Shown: positions 7,515-13,682 of the stretch, piece by piece
How the letters are laid out: the number at the start of each line of letters is the position of its first letter
How positions within the stretch are numbered: the stretch's first letter is position 1
DNA from: Bacteroidota bacterium
GTDB lineage: Bacteria > Bacteroidota > Ignavibacteria > Ignavibacteriales > Melioribacteraceae
NCBI GenBank assembly: GCA_023447335.1
Contig: JAEXOD010000238.1
Location: 1-13,682, forward strand
DNA length: 13,682 nt
Reading direction: 5' to 3'
The notes under the pieces: model-generated
Told to the model about the DNA's origin: nothing
Database searches by the model: none
Seen by the model: only the letters and a program-made list of their open reading frames with translations
Position numbers and translations under genes: made by a program

Positions 7515-7551
7515 CAAAAATATTGAATTATTTCCCCTTTTTCAAGGGAAA
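7515..7551 (-). promoter_or_regulatory. Bacteroidota-type promoter with inner dyad, for the GNAT operon
   Basis: On the minus strand CTTG (7546-7543) is followed by 20 bases and TATTTTTG (7522-7515). This matches the Bacteroidota pattern TTTG-N19-21-TAnnTTTG at seven of eight fixed bases. An imperfectly spaced dyad, TTTCCC-N9-GGGAAA (7551-7531), covers the upstream box and spacer and could bind a repressor. The leader to ATG 7492 would be about 15 bases. Confidence 0.42.
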
Positions 7552-7738
7552 ACCACTTTTTATATAAAAAACCGAATAACTTTCATGTTAATTAAATTAT
7601 ACCTCAGTCTAATTTTTATGATTTCTTAAACACTTTTGTTAGGGTATATAAAATTTTCGATTTATCAATTTAACACATCAGGTCTCCTGTTTTATTTTTT
7701 CACTATTTCATTTTTATTATCAATTGTTAATTCATATA

Positions 7739-7746
7739 TAAATTTG
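7739..7746 (+). promoter_or_regulatory. Possible -7 box (TAnnTTTG) for the PAP2 gene
   Basis: TAAATTTG fits the Bacteroidota -7 consensus exactly and lies 32 bases before the PAP2 start. No TTTG box stands at the usual distance upstream, so the match is only half a promoter. The rest of the 286-base divergent gap (7493-7778) shows a short CAGG-TCT-CCTG hairpin at about 7679-7689 with a T-rich tail and no open frame. Confidence 0.28.
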
Positions 7747-7778
7747 TAAATTGCGTATATAATTAATTATTTGAACTT

Positions 7779-8348
7779 ATGATAGATTTTTTGTATTCAA
7801 TTGATGTAACAATATTTTATTTTATTAACCATACAATTCAAAATCCTTTGTTTAATAAGTTTTTTCCTTTCATCACAGAGGTTAAACATTGGCATATTGC
7901 ATTTGTATTGTTATGGGGTATTAGTTTTTTTAAAGGTGGGAGGAAAGGAAAAGTTGCGGCAATAGGTGCAATATTTGTGATTATTGCCTCAGACCAGATA
8001 AGCAGTAGTTTACTAAAAAATTGGGTCCAACGAATTAGACCTTGCAACGTACTTCCTGATGTTAATTTGCTTGCCGGATGCACTAGCTCGTTTTCGTTTC
8101 CTTCTTCACATGCCGTTAATAATTTTGCCATGGCAACATTTTTTTATAGATTTTTTCCTAAGCTAAAATATCCGCTTTTTATTACGGCGTTTTTAGTTGC
8201 ATTTTCTCGCCCTTATTGCGGGGTACATTATCCTTCTGACGTGCTTTTTGGCGGGATTATAGGAGCAATAATTGGTTATGCTTTATCAATTATTGCTATT
8301 AAAACAGATTTATTAATTAAAACAAAACTTGAAAAAAAAGAATTATGA
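7779..8348 (+). CDS. PAP2-family membrane phosphatase (PgpB/undecaprenyl-diphosphatase type)
   Basis: This 189-residue integral membrane protein has all three PAP2 active-site motifs. These are K80-x6-RP (87-88), PSSH (108-111, with catalytic H111; the usual form is PSGH), and SR-x5-H-x3-D (S143, R144, nucleophile H150, D154). About five hydrophobic segments surround them (near residues 12-30, 38-52, 60-75, 115-142, 155-175). Such enzymes remove a phosphate from lipid phosphates, for example undecaprenyl diphosphate or phosphatidylglycerol phosphate, at the outer face of the inner membrane. The substrate cannot be fixed from sequence. There is no clear Shine-Dalgarno site before ATG 7779. The stop overlaps the next start as ATGA, so the AMP nucleosidase gene is probably in the same operon. 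Confidence 0.92.
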   Translation: MIDFLYSIDVTIFYFINHTIQNPLFNKFFPFITEVKHWHIAFVLLWGISFFKGGRKGKVAAIGAIFVIIASDQISSSLLKNWVQRIRPCNVLPDVNLLAGCTSSFSFPSSHAVNNFAMATFFYRFFPKLKYPLFITAFLVAFSRPYCGVHYPSDVLFGGIIGAIIGYALSIIAIKTDLLIKTKLEKKEL

Positions 8349-9118
8349 AAACTAAATTAGAGATAGCTAAAAATTGGCTACCCAGATATACCGGTAGTAA
8401 CATTGACGAACTTGGTGATTATATGCTATTAACAAATTTTGGCAATTACGTTACTAAGTTTGCAGAGCGTTTTAATTGTACCGTAAACGGTGAAGGCAGA
8501 CCAATGCAATCGGCAACAAACAGTAACGGTTTGAGTATTATCAATTTTGGTATCGGATCACCTAACGCAGCAACTATCATGGACTTACTTTCTGCAAGAG
8601 CGCCAAAAGGAATTTTGTTTTTAGGTAAATGCGGAGGATTAAAACGCTCAACTGATTTAGGTCATTTCATTTTACCGACTGCTGCTATTAGAGGTGAAGG
8701 TACAAGTAATGACTACTTTCCGCCAGAAGTACCTGCCTTACCTTCCTTTAAATTACATAAGTTCGTTTCTGATGTAATCTTAAAGTATCATACGGAATAT
8801 AGAACAGGAGTAATATATACGACAAACCGAAGATTATGGGAGTGGGATCAAAACTTTAAAAAATACTTAAGGCAAATTGGAGTAATAGGAATTGATATGG
8901 AAACAGCTACCGTTTTTATTACCGGTTACGCTAATGCTATTGCGCGAGGAGCTTTATTATTAGTTAGTGATTTACCGATGTTTCCCGAGGGGATAAAAAC
9001 ATCTCAATCTGATGCTCTTGTTACACAAAAATTTGTTGATTTACATTTAACAATTGGAATTGAAGCCATGACAGATTTAGGAATTAAAGGCGAACAAATT
9101 AAACATTTTACTTTTTAA
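8345..9118 (+). CDS. amn: AMP nucleosidase, short form
   Basis: This 257-residue enzyme belongs to the nucleoside phosphorylase (NP-1) fold. It splits AMP into adenine and ribose 5-phosphate (EC 3.2.2.4) in the cytoplasm, as part of purine turnover. Conserved stretches are LFLGKCGGLKRSTDLGHFIL (91-110), the AMP nucleosidase signature RGEGTSNDYFPPEVPALP (116-133), the substrate-ribose-binding GIDMET (182-187, E186), and VSDLPMFPEGIK (207-218, with likely catalytic D209). The E. coli enzyme is nearly twice as long because of an N-terminal regulatory domain; this form lacks it, as is usual in Bacteroidota. It starts at ATG 8345 inside the end of the PAP2 gene (four-base overlap). No terminator is evident after the stop. 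Confidence 0.92.
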   Translation: MKTKLEIAKNWLPRYTGSNIDELGDYMLLTNFGNYVTKFAERFNCTVNGEGRPMQSATNSNGLSIINFGIGSPNAATIMDLLSARAPKGILFLGKCGGLKRSTDLGHFILPTAAIRGEGTSNDYFPPEVPALPSFKLHKFVSDVILKYHTEYRTGVIYTTNRRLWEWDQNFKKYLRQIGVIGIDMETATVFITGYANAIARGALLLVSDLPMFPEGIKTSQSDALVTQKFVDLHLTIGIEAMTDLGIKGEQIKHFTF

Positions 9119-9121
9119 ATT

Positions 9122-9138
9122 TGGCACTAAAATTGTTT
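9122..9138 (+). promoter_or_regulatory. Weak sigma-54-like promoter candidate
   Basis: TGGCACT-AAAA-TTGTTT (9122-9138) has the sigma-54 -24 box TGGCAC intact and the right spacing to a TTG. The normally invariant GC of the -12 box is GT here. It lies four bases after the AMP nucleosidase stop and about 80 bases before the exported-protein gene. A similar chance pattern (TGGCATTAAAATTGAA) occurs inside the GNAT coding sequence on the minus strand, so specificity is low. Confidence 0.25.
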
Positions 9139-9167
9139 TATATTGTTTAATAGTTAAATAATGGTTA

Positions 9168-9182
9168 GATTATAGAATAATC
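9168..9182. repeat. Short dyad GATTAT-AGA-ATAATC
   Basis: A perfect 6-bp inverted repeat with a 3-base centre lies in the 100-base gap ahead of the exported-protein gene, at 36 bases before the ATG. It may be an operator near that gene's promoter. With only two G-C pairs in the stem it is not a terminator. Confidence 0.25.
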
Positions 9183-9218
9183 ATTAAAAATGTAGACAAA
9201 AACATACAAGGTGATAAA

Positions 9219-9653
9219 ATGAAGACTACAGTAAACATGATTTTGGTTTTGTTTTTAATTTTCGGTTCGGTTATTACAGCACAAACAGAAGACGAAAAAA
9301 ACATAATTAAAAATACATTTGCAAAAATTGTTGAAGTTAGTAAACAAAAAGATATAGCTTCCGCAGCCGGTCTTTTAGCATATTATGGTGAAAATCAATC
9401 TCGTAATTTAAAAACTGTTTTAAATTTTACAGATGCAGAAGATAACAATATCGCCCGCAGATTATTAAAAAAAATAAAAGCTCTTTTTGATATCAGCGAT
9501 TCATACACAGTAGCAAATATTCAATTAAGCACAAAAAATGACGTGCAAATTTATATTTTAACCGCTAATTTTAAAAGCGGTGCTCAAAATTTATCTTCTA
9601 ATTTTACCTTTGTTAAAATTGATAATAAATTTTTGTTAGCTTATGCTGAATAA
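9219..9653 (+). CDS. Small exported protein of unknown function (NTF2-like)
   Basis: This 144-residue protein has a clear signal peptide: K at position 3, a hydrophobic core MILVLFLIFGSVI (7-19), and a probable cut after ITA (residue 21). The mature part of about 123 residues begins with a helix, TEDEKNIIKNTFAKIVEVSKQKD. It continues with strand-forming repeats and ends in TFVKIDNKFLLAYAE. This helix-then-sheet order with a final 'F-x-K-I-D-x-K-x-L-L' strand is like NTF2/SnoaL-type folds, but I do not recognise a named family. The start is well set, with AAGGTGA six bases before ATG. It heads a run of tightly packed genes: a membrane protein gene begins inside its last 11 bases. It should act in the periplasm. 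Confidence 0.82.
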   Translation: MKTTVNMILVLFLIFGSVITAQTEDEKNIIKNTFAKIVEVSKQKDIASAAGLLAYYGENQSRNLKTVLNFTDAEDNNIARRLLKKIKALFDISDSYTVANIQLSTKNDVQIYILTANFKSGAQNLSSNFTFVKIDNKFLLAYAE

Positions 9654-10112
9654 ATTAACCAAATTACAGAATATTTTTATCGGCGTTCTTTTTCTGAACG
9701 TAATGGTTTTTTTTTAATCTTTTTTAGTTATAAATATTTTGATTTTCGCTTTATAACTTATTCTAATTACACAGCAAATTATATTCTAATTATTTCTAAT
9801 TCGTTAGCAATTATTATTGGAAGAACTTTTTATTTTGTCGGTGCTATTATTTCACAAAAAAGTAAAAACATTTTTTATTCGCTATATTTATATAAAATAA
9901 GCAATCTTACAAGATATATTTTACTTTTAATTGCAAATTTTTTCAATTTCACTACCTTTATTTATACTAATAACACAATATATTTAGTTGTTTCGATAAT
10001 AATTTTCGCCTTAAATTTTGCTTACAAATATAGATTTACGGATTTTAAGAAAGATTTTATATCTGAAATTAAAACCAAAGAAGTAAACGAATTAAGGGCT
10101 TATTTTGAATGA
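9643..10112 (+). CDS. Putative four-helix membrane protein, reading frame broken at a T9 run
   Basis: This gene is missed by simple start-to-stop searches. ATG 9643 opens a frame of 24 residues (LQNIFIGVLFLNVMVFF is its hydrophobic part) that stops at TAA 9715-9717, right after nine T (9707-9715). In the -1 frame the region from there to TGA 10110-10112 is open for over 130 codons, and that frame contains no ATG, GTG or TTG. Joined at the T run, the product has about 156 residues with hydrophobic segments near 10-30, 45-65, 90-105 and 108-122 and a charged C-terminal tail. The start lies inside the end of the exported-protein gene and the stop overlaps the TSUP start as ATGA, so both junctions look like a normal operon gene. 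U-UUU-UUU before UAA is also a possible slippage site. I recognise no family. Confidence 0.68.
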
Positions 10113-10831
10113 GTTATGAATTCATTTTTATAGCCTTAATTTTATTAATTGCTTCTTATGTACAAGGGTTTTCCGGATTTGGATTGGCAATTATTTCCAT
10201 CCCTCTTTTATCTCTATTTATGAATATAAAACACGTCATTCCATTAATTGCTTTATGTGGTTTGTTATTGAATATTTTATTGTTTATCGAATTACGTAAA
10301 CATATTATATTCAAAAATTTAAAAACACTGTATATAGGTTCGTTAATCGGAATTCCCCCGGGAATACTGTTTCTTATGATTGCCGATATAAACATCCTAA
10401 AAATAATTGTAAGTGTAATTATTCTAATTTTTGTTGGTATAAGTCTCATAAAAAATATTAATATAAAAAGGATTAAGCCGCTATACGGCTTTTTATTCGG
10501 ATTATTTTCCGGATTTTTAGGAGGGGCAATTAATACAAACGGTCCTCCCATCTTGATTTATCAAAAAATGATAGAACAATCAAAAACCGAGTTTAAGTCT
10601 TCTATTACAGGATATTTTATTGTAAATTCTATTATAATAGTTTCATTTCATTTTATCACAGGAATAACAAATAATTTTATCTTATTAAATTTTGCTCATT
10701 TATTTCCGATAATTATATTAGGTTACTTTTTAGGAAATAAATCATTTAATAAAATTAACACTATCATTTTTAATAAAATTGTATTATTTTTATTATTAGT
10801 TATAGCCTTTATTCTGTTAATAAACACTTAA
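10109..10831 (+). CDS. TauE/SafE (TSUP) family anion exporter/permease
   Basis: This 240-residue membrane protein has about eight hydrophobic segments. It shows the internal duplication of the TSUP family: the first half carries GFSGFGLAIISIPLL (20-34), and the second half carries GLFSGFLGGAINTNGPP (131-147), with the conserved glycine and NGPP positions. Family members move sulfite, sulfonates, sulfoacetate or related organic anions across the inner membrane. The substrate here is not shown by the sequence. It starts at ATG 10109, overlapping the stop of the membrane-protein gene by ATGA. It ends 16 bases before the MORN-repeat gene. Length is typical (about 250). Confidence 0.9.
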   Translation: MSYEFIFIALILLIASYVQGFSGFGLAIISIPLLSLFMNIKHVIPLIALCGLLLNILLFIELRKHIIFKNLKTLYIGSLIGIPPGILFLMIADINILKIIVSVIILIFVGISLIKNINIKRIKPLYGFLFGLFSGFLGGAINTNGPPILIYQKMIEQSKTEFKSSITGYFIVNSIIIVSFHFITGITNNFILLNFAHLFPIIILGYFLGNKSFNKINTIIFNKIVLFLLLVIAFILLINT

Positions 10832-10847
10832 ACATATAGGTAATACA

Positions 10848-11681
10848 ATGCGTTATGACGGCGTTGAGGAAACTTACTTTAAGAACGGTCAAATTAATGA
10901 GTTAAAAACTTATAAATCCGGGAAATTAAACGGAGAGTATAAGATTTTTTACAAGAACGGAGTACTTGCAGAGAATTATTCTTATGTAGATGACTTAAAA
11001 CAAGGGGAAGCATTTCATTATTATGAAAACGGAATTCTAAAAGCCGCGTTTACATATATTGATAATTTAATTGACGGAATTGTAAAATACTATTTTGAAG
11101 ACGGAGAACCTAAAGCTGAAGTAACTTACAAGAAGGGGAACAAACAGGGGGCAACTAGAGTATTCTATCATTCAGGGGAAATCAGAGAACTTTTTAATAA
11201 CGAAAACAATAAAATTGAAGGCAAATATTCTACTTACTACAAAAGCGGAATGATTAAAGGAGAATGGAGTTATACCAACGGCGCACCTGACGGACTTAGC
11301 AAGTTTTATTATGCCTCTGGTGAATTAATGGCTGAAAAAGAATATAAAAGCGGAAAAGAAAACGGAATAACCACCATATATCATAAAAACGGGAATAAAA
11401 AAGAAGAAATAGTTTTTGAAAACGGCAAAAAACAAGGCGTTAATCGTCATTACGATAAAAAAGGAGGATTATTAAAAGAAATTACATACAAAGACGGAAA
11501 AAAGATAGATATTAAAGATCTAACAAAGAAGAATCTTTCAAACCAGAATATTGACATCAATCCTTATGTAGTAAGTAATAAGACAATGGCTCAAAAAGCT
11601 TTAATCAATTTATCCATTATACTTCTAATTGCCGGCGGCACTTATTTATTATATCTCATCTTAGTTTGGATGTTTGGTTAA
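10848..11681 (+). CDS. Tail-anchored MORN_2-repeat protein (YwqK-type repeats)
   Basis: This 277-residue protein has nine tandem repeats of the MORN_2 type, at residues 5-28, 29-52, 53-76, 77-100, 101-124, 125-148, 149-172, 173-196 and 197-219. Each repeat is 24 residues (the last 23), with no insertions or deletions. Each begins with G, has Y/F-Y-x(2)-G near positions 6-10 (for example GEYKIFYKNG), and an aromatic residue near position 18. The repeats are followed by a polar linker (220-250) and one hydrophobic segment (about 253-275) at the very end. There is no signal peptide, so the repeats probably face the cytoplasm from a C-terminal anchor. MORN_2 proteins include YwqK, the antitoxin-like partner in Bacillus, but no toxin gene is next to this one. 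The start has AGGTAA seven bases upstream. Its binding partner is unknown. Confidence 0.87.
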   Translation: MRYDGVEETYFKNGQINELKTYKSGKLNGEYKIFYKNGVLAENYSYVDDLKQGEAFHYYENGILKAAFTYIDNLIDGIVKYYFEDGEPKAEVTYKKGNKQGATRVFYHSGEIRELFNNENNKIEGKYSTYYKSGMIKGEWSYTNGAPDGLSKFYYASGELMAEKEYKSGKENGITTIYHKNGNKKEEIVFENGKKQGVNRHYDKKGGLLKEITYKDGKKIDIKDLTKKNLSNQNIDINPYVVSNKTMAQKALINLSIILLIAGGTYLLYLILVWMFG

Positions 11682-11694
11682 ACCACAAAAAAAT

Positions 11695-13113
11695 TTAATT
11701 CGCTATCATTTTATATATTTGAGTAGTAAAGAAAGTAATTGTTAATCCCATAATAATGGGTAAAAAGGTTGAAACCATAGCCCATTTAAATGATTTAGTT
11801 TCTTTGTAAATAGTGTAAATAGTTGTTGAACAAGGGTTATGAACAAGGCTAAAAATCATTAAATTAATTCCTGTTAACAAATCCCAGCCACCCGTTTTTA
11901 ATATATTAGCTGTAAAATCAGCAGAATCAGAATTTATCAAAACCCCGTTTCCGAATCCCCCAGCAATATTCACCGTCATAACAGTTAACATTAGTATAGT
12001 AGGCATAACAATTTCGTTTGCCGGAATTGCAATAATATAAGCTAAAAATATTACCCCGTTTAACCCAAAAAATAAAGCAATCGGATTAACTGATTTTATA
12101 AAATACTCAGCAAAACTAACATCACCAATATTAATATTGGCAACCAACCAAATTACAATGCCTGAAGGAACTGCGAATAATACGGCACGCCAAAGTACAA
12201 AAATAGTTCTGTCTATTAAAGAAGTATAAAGTGTCTGCAATATTCTAGGCGGACGATATGGAGGCAGTTCCAATATAAAAGCACTAGCTTCTCCTTTCAA
12301 TATTGTTTTAGATAACATAAAAGAAACAACTAAACTTAAAAATATCCCCAATAATGCAACAAAAACAACAGCGGCAGCACTTGCCAACCCTGCTAAGTAA
12401 GAAGGAACAACTCTTCCAATAAAAATCGTTGCAATTAAAATTTGAGTAGGCCATCTTCCGTTACAAAGTGAGAAATTATTAGTTATAATGGCAATTAACC
12501 TCTCTCTCGGACTATCAATTATTCTCGTAGCAACAACACCGGCAGCATTACATCCAAACCCCATAGTCATTGTTAACGCCTGTTTACCGTGGGCACCGGC
12601 TTTTCTAAACAAATTATCCATATTAAATGCCACACGCGGTAAATATCCCAAATCTTCAGCTAATGTAAATAATGGGAAGAATATTGCCATCGGAGGAAGC
12701 ATAACACTAATAATCCATGCACCTGCTAAATAAGCCCCGTCAACAAGTATTCCTGTTAACCACCAAGGAGCTCCAAAAATATTAAAAATAGTCTTGATAA
12801 AAGGATGTGCTTTATCAACTAAGATTGAAGATAAAAATTGAGAAGGGATATTTGTTCCCACTATAGTTAACCAAAAAACTAAAGCAAGTAATACAAACAT
12901 GATCGGAAATCCCGTATATTTTCCGGTAACAATTTTATCTATTTTTTTATCGAAATTATCTATTTTTTTCCCGCCAATATTTTCAACACATTCTTCAGAT
13001 ATTTTAGCAGCCTCCGAATATATTGATTCCATTACATGATCGTGCAAATCCTCACCAAGTTTTATCCTCAATTCGGTTGCTTTGTTTAGAATTTTATTAT
13101 CTTTATTATTCAT
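11695..13113 (-). CDS. feoB: FeoB membrane permease part (separate gene)
   Basis: This 472-residue protein is the transmembrane half of the ferrous iron transporter. Residues 1-65 correspond to the end of the FeoB helical domain (LHDHVMESIYSEAAKISEEC, then FDKKIDKIVTG). The permease follows with about nine or ten membrane segments. Gate motifs are conserved: GFGCNAAGVVATRI (185-198, C188), SPRERLIAIITN (201-212), and SLCNGRWPT (215-223, C217). The C-terminal segment is FSLVHNPCSTTIYTIYKETKSFKWA. The CNGR version of the second Cys motif is like that in some clostridial FeoB proteins. It moves Fe2+ into the cytoplasm. It starts at ATG 13113 with AAGAGA upstream, 29 bases after the G-domain stop and in another frame. 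It converges on the MORN-repeat gene with 13 bases between the stops. Confidence 0.93.
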   Translation of the reverse strand: MNNKDNKILNKATELRIKLGEDLHDHVMESIYSEAAKISEECVENIGGKKIDNFDKKIDKIVTGKYTGFPIMFVLLALVFWLTIVGTNIPSQFLSSILVDKAHPFIKTIFNIFGAPWWLTGILVDGAYLAGAWIISVMLPPMAIFFPLFTLAEDLGYLPRVAFNMDNLFRKAGAHGKQALTMTMGFGCNAAGVVATRIIDSPRERLIAIITNNFSLCNGRWPTQILIATIFIGRVVPSYLAGLASAAAVVFVALLGIFLSLVVSFMLSKTILKGEASAFILELPPYRPPRILQTLYTSLIDRTIFVLWRAVLFAVPSGIVIWLVANINIGDVSFAEYFIKSVNPIALFFGLNGVIFLAYIIAIPANEIVMPTILMLTVMTVNIAGGFGNGVLINSDSADFTANILKTGGWDLLTGINLMIFSLVHNPCSTTIYTIYKETKSFKWAMVSTFLPIIMGLTITFFTTQIYKMIAN

Positions 13114-13142
13114 CTTAATCTCTTAGCAATAAAGTTATAGAA

Positions 13143-13682
13143 TTAAAAACCGTCAGTTTCTATAGAAGCTTTACTTAAAACGCCCAATTCGTTATTTTTT
13201 ACAGCTTCAATTAGTCTTTGGTCTCCCTCAAGTAATCTAAGTGCAACCCAACGTAAATTAGGTAATTTAGGATATTTTTCTTTCAAGACTTCCGCAAGTT
13301 CAACAATAGCAGATTCTAATTCTTTGTTAATCATCCCTTTTAATCTTCGTGGTTTGCAGATATAATTACCAACGGCAACCTCATAAATACTTGCAAGCAA
13401 TTCATTCATTCCCATTCGTTGGCGAGCTGCAGCCAATACAACAGGTATCCCGAGTTTCCGTGATAATGTTCTATCATCTATTTTTAAACCGTGTCTTTCT
13501 GCTTCGTCAATTAAGTTAACACATAACACGGCTCTATCTGTAAGTTCCAATATCTGTAATACAAGATTCAAGTTTCTTTCTAAACGAGTAGCATCAACCA
13601 CAATTACCGTAACATCCGGCTGACCGAACAATATAAAATCTCTTGCAACTTCCTCGTCGGTGCTTGTTGAAAGCAACGAATA
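13143..13682 (-). CDS. feoB: FeoB G-protein part, cut by the right edge
   Basis: This open frame runs off the right edge in phase; 179 residues and the stop are inside the window. The first residues, YSLLSTSTDEEVARDFIL, are the continuation of the FeoB G3 motif (DLPGTYSL...E-x-VARD). The G1 and G3 motifs themselves lie outside the window. G4 is NLID (56-59 from the edge) and a G5-like AAARQRMG follows. It then enters the helical domain with LPNLRWVALRLLEGD and stops after SIETDGF. In most bacteria this domain is fused to the permease in one protein of 700 or more residues. Here it ends at TAA 13143-13145, and the permease gene follows with its own ribosome site. It binds GTP and likely gates the permease. 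A feoA gene may lie further upstream, outside the view. Confidence 0.9.
   Translation of the reverse strand, partial: YSLLSTSTDEEVARDFILFGQPDVTVIVVDATRLERNLNLVLQILELTDRAVLCVNLIDEAERHGLKIDDRTLSRKLGIPVVLAAARQRMGMNELLASIYEVAVGNYICKPRRLKGMINKELESAIVELAEVLKEKYPKLPNLRWVALRLLEGDQRLIEAVKNNELGVLSKASIETDGF

Noticed and set aside
7679..7698. CAGG-TCT-CCTG hairpin followed by a T-rich stretch, resembling a terminator
   Set aside because: The stem has only four pairs, and no gene on the plus strand ends upstream of it for over 7 kb, so a terminator has nothing to terminate there.
9651..9653. Stop read-through fusing the exported protein to the following open frame
   Set aside because: The two are in the same frame with one TAA between, but the codons just after the stop give a polar stretch, while the offset frame from ATG 9643 gives a good membrane helix. 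A separate frame-broken gene explains the region better.
10156..10551. Open frame of 131 codons on the minus strand, antisense to the TSUP gene
   Set aside because: It lies wholly within a well-supported gene on the other strand, has no recognisable domain and shows the biased composition expected of an antisense shadow. Similar shadows oppose the PAP2, FliD, FeoB and response regulator genes.
11672..11694. Possible bidirectional terminator between the convergent MORN and FeoB genes
   Set aside because: The only stem is GTTT/AAAC or TGG/CCA with tiny loops and low stability; it is not enough to call despite the nearby A-run.

Overview
The window is AT-rich (roughly 30% GC by eye) and gene-dense, with no tRNA, rRNA, CRISPR array or insertion sequence that I can see. 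It most resembles a flagellated, low-GC member of the Bacteroidota/Chlorobiota group, perhaps Ignavibacteria. The reasons are the short AMP nucleosidase without a regulatory domain, one promoter of the Bacteroidota type (TAnnTTTG at -7), and flagellar genes with an NtrC-type regulator. Several genes have clear Shine-Dalgarno sites (AGGTGA, GAGGAA, AAGGTGA), which is unlike typical Bacteroidia. The placement is an inference.

Region 1 (1-5326, minus strand) is a flagellar transcription unit read right to left: fliS, fliD, a small chaperone-like gene, a flgM-like gene, a sensor-less histidine kinase, an NtrC-family sigma-54 activator, and the start of a HEAT-repeat gene cut by the window edge. 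A good sigma-28 promoter match precedes fliS. The unit combines filament cap assembly (FliD, FliS), a probable anti-sigma-28 factor, and a two-component pair likely to drive sigma-54 flagellar genes, similar in logic to FlgS/FlgR or FlrB/FlrC.

Region 2 (5592-7492, minus strand) is a three-gene overlapping operon: a YoaP-like GNAT acetyltransferase with a C-terminal thioredoxin-like domain, a class I SAM methyltransferase, and a 16-cysteine DUF3795/zinc-ribbon protein. A Bacteroidota-type promoter with an embedded dyad precedes it.

Region 3 (7779-11681, plus strand) has two tight clusters. The first is a PAP2 membrane phosphatase overlapping an AMP nucleosidase by ATGA. The second is a small exported protein, a membrane protein gene whose frame is broken at a run of nine T, a TauE/SafE (TSUP) transporter, and a tail-anchored protein of nine MORN_2-type repeats. 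The broken gene fills what otherwise looks like a 455-base gap.

Region 4 (11695-13682, minus strand) is the ferrous iron transporter FeoB encoded as two separate genes: a G-protein part running off the right edge, and a membrane permease part. It converges on the MORN-repeat gene with 13 bases between the stop codons.
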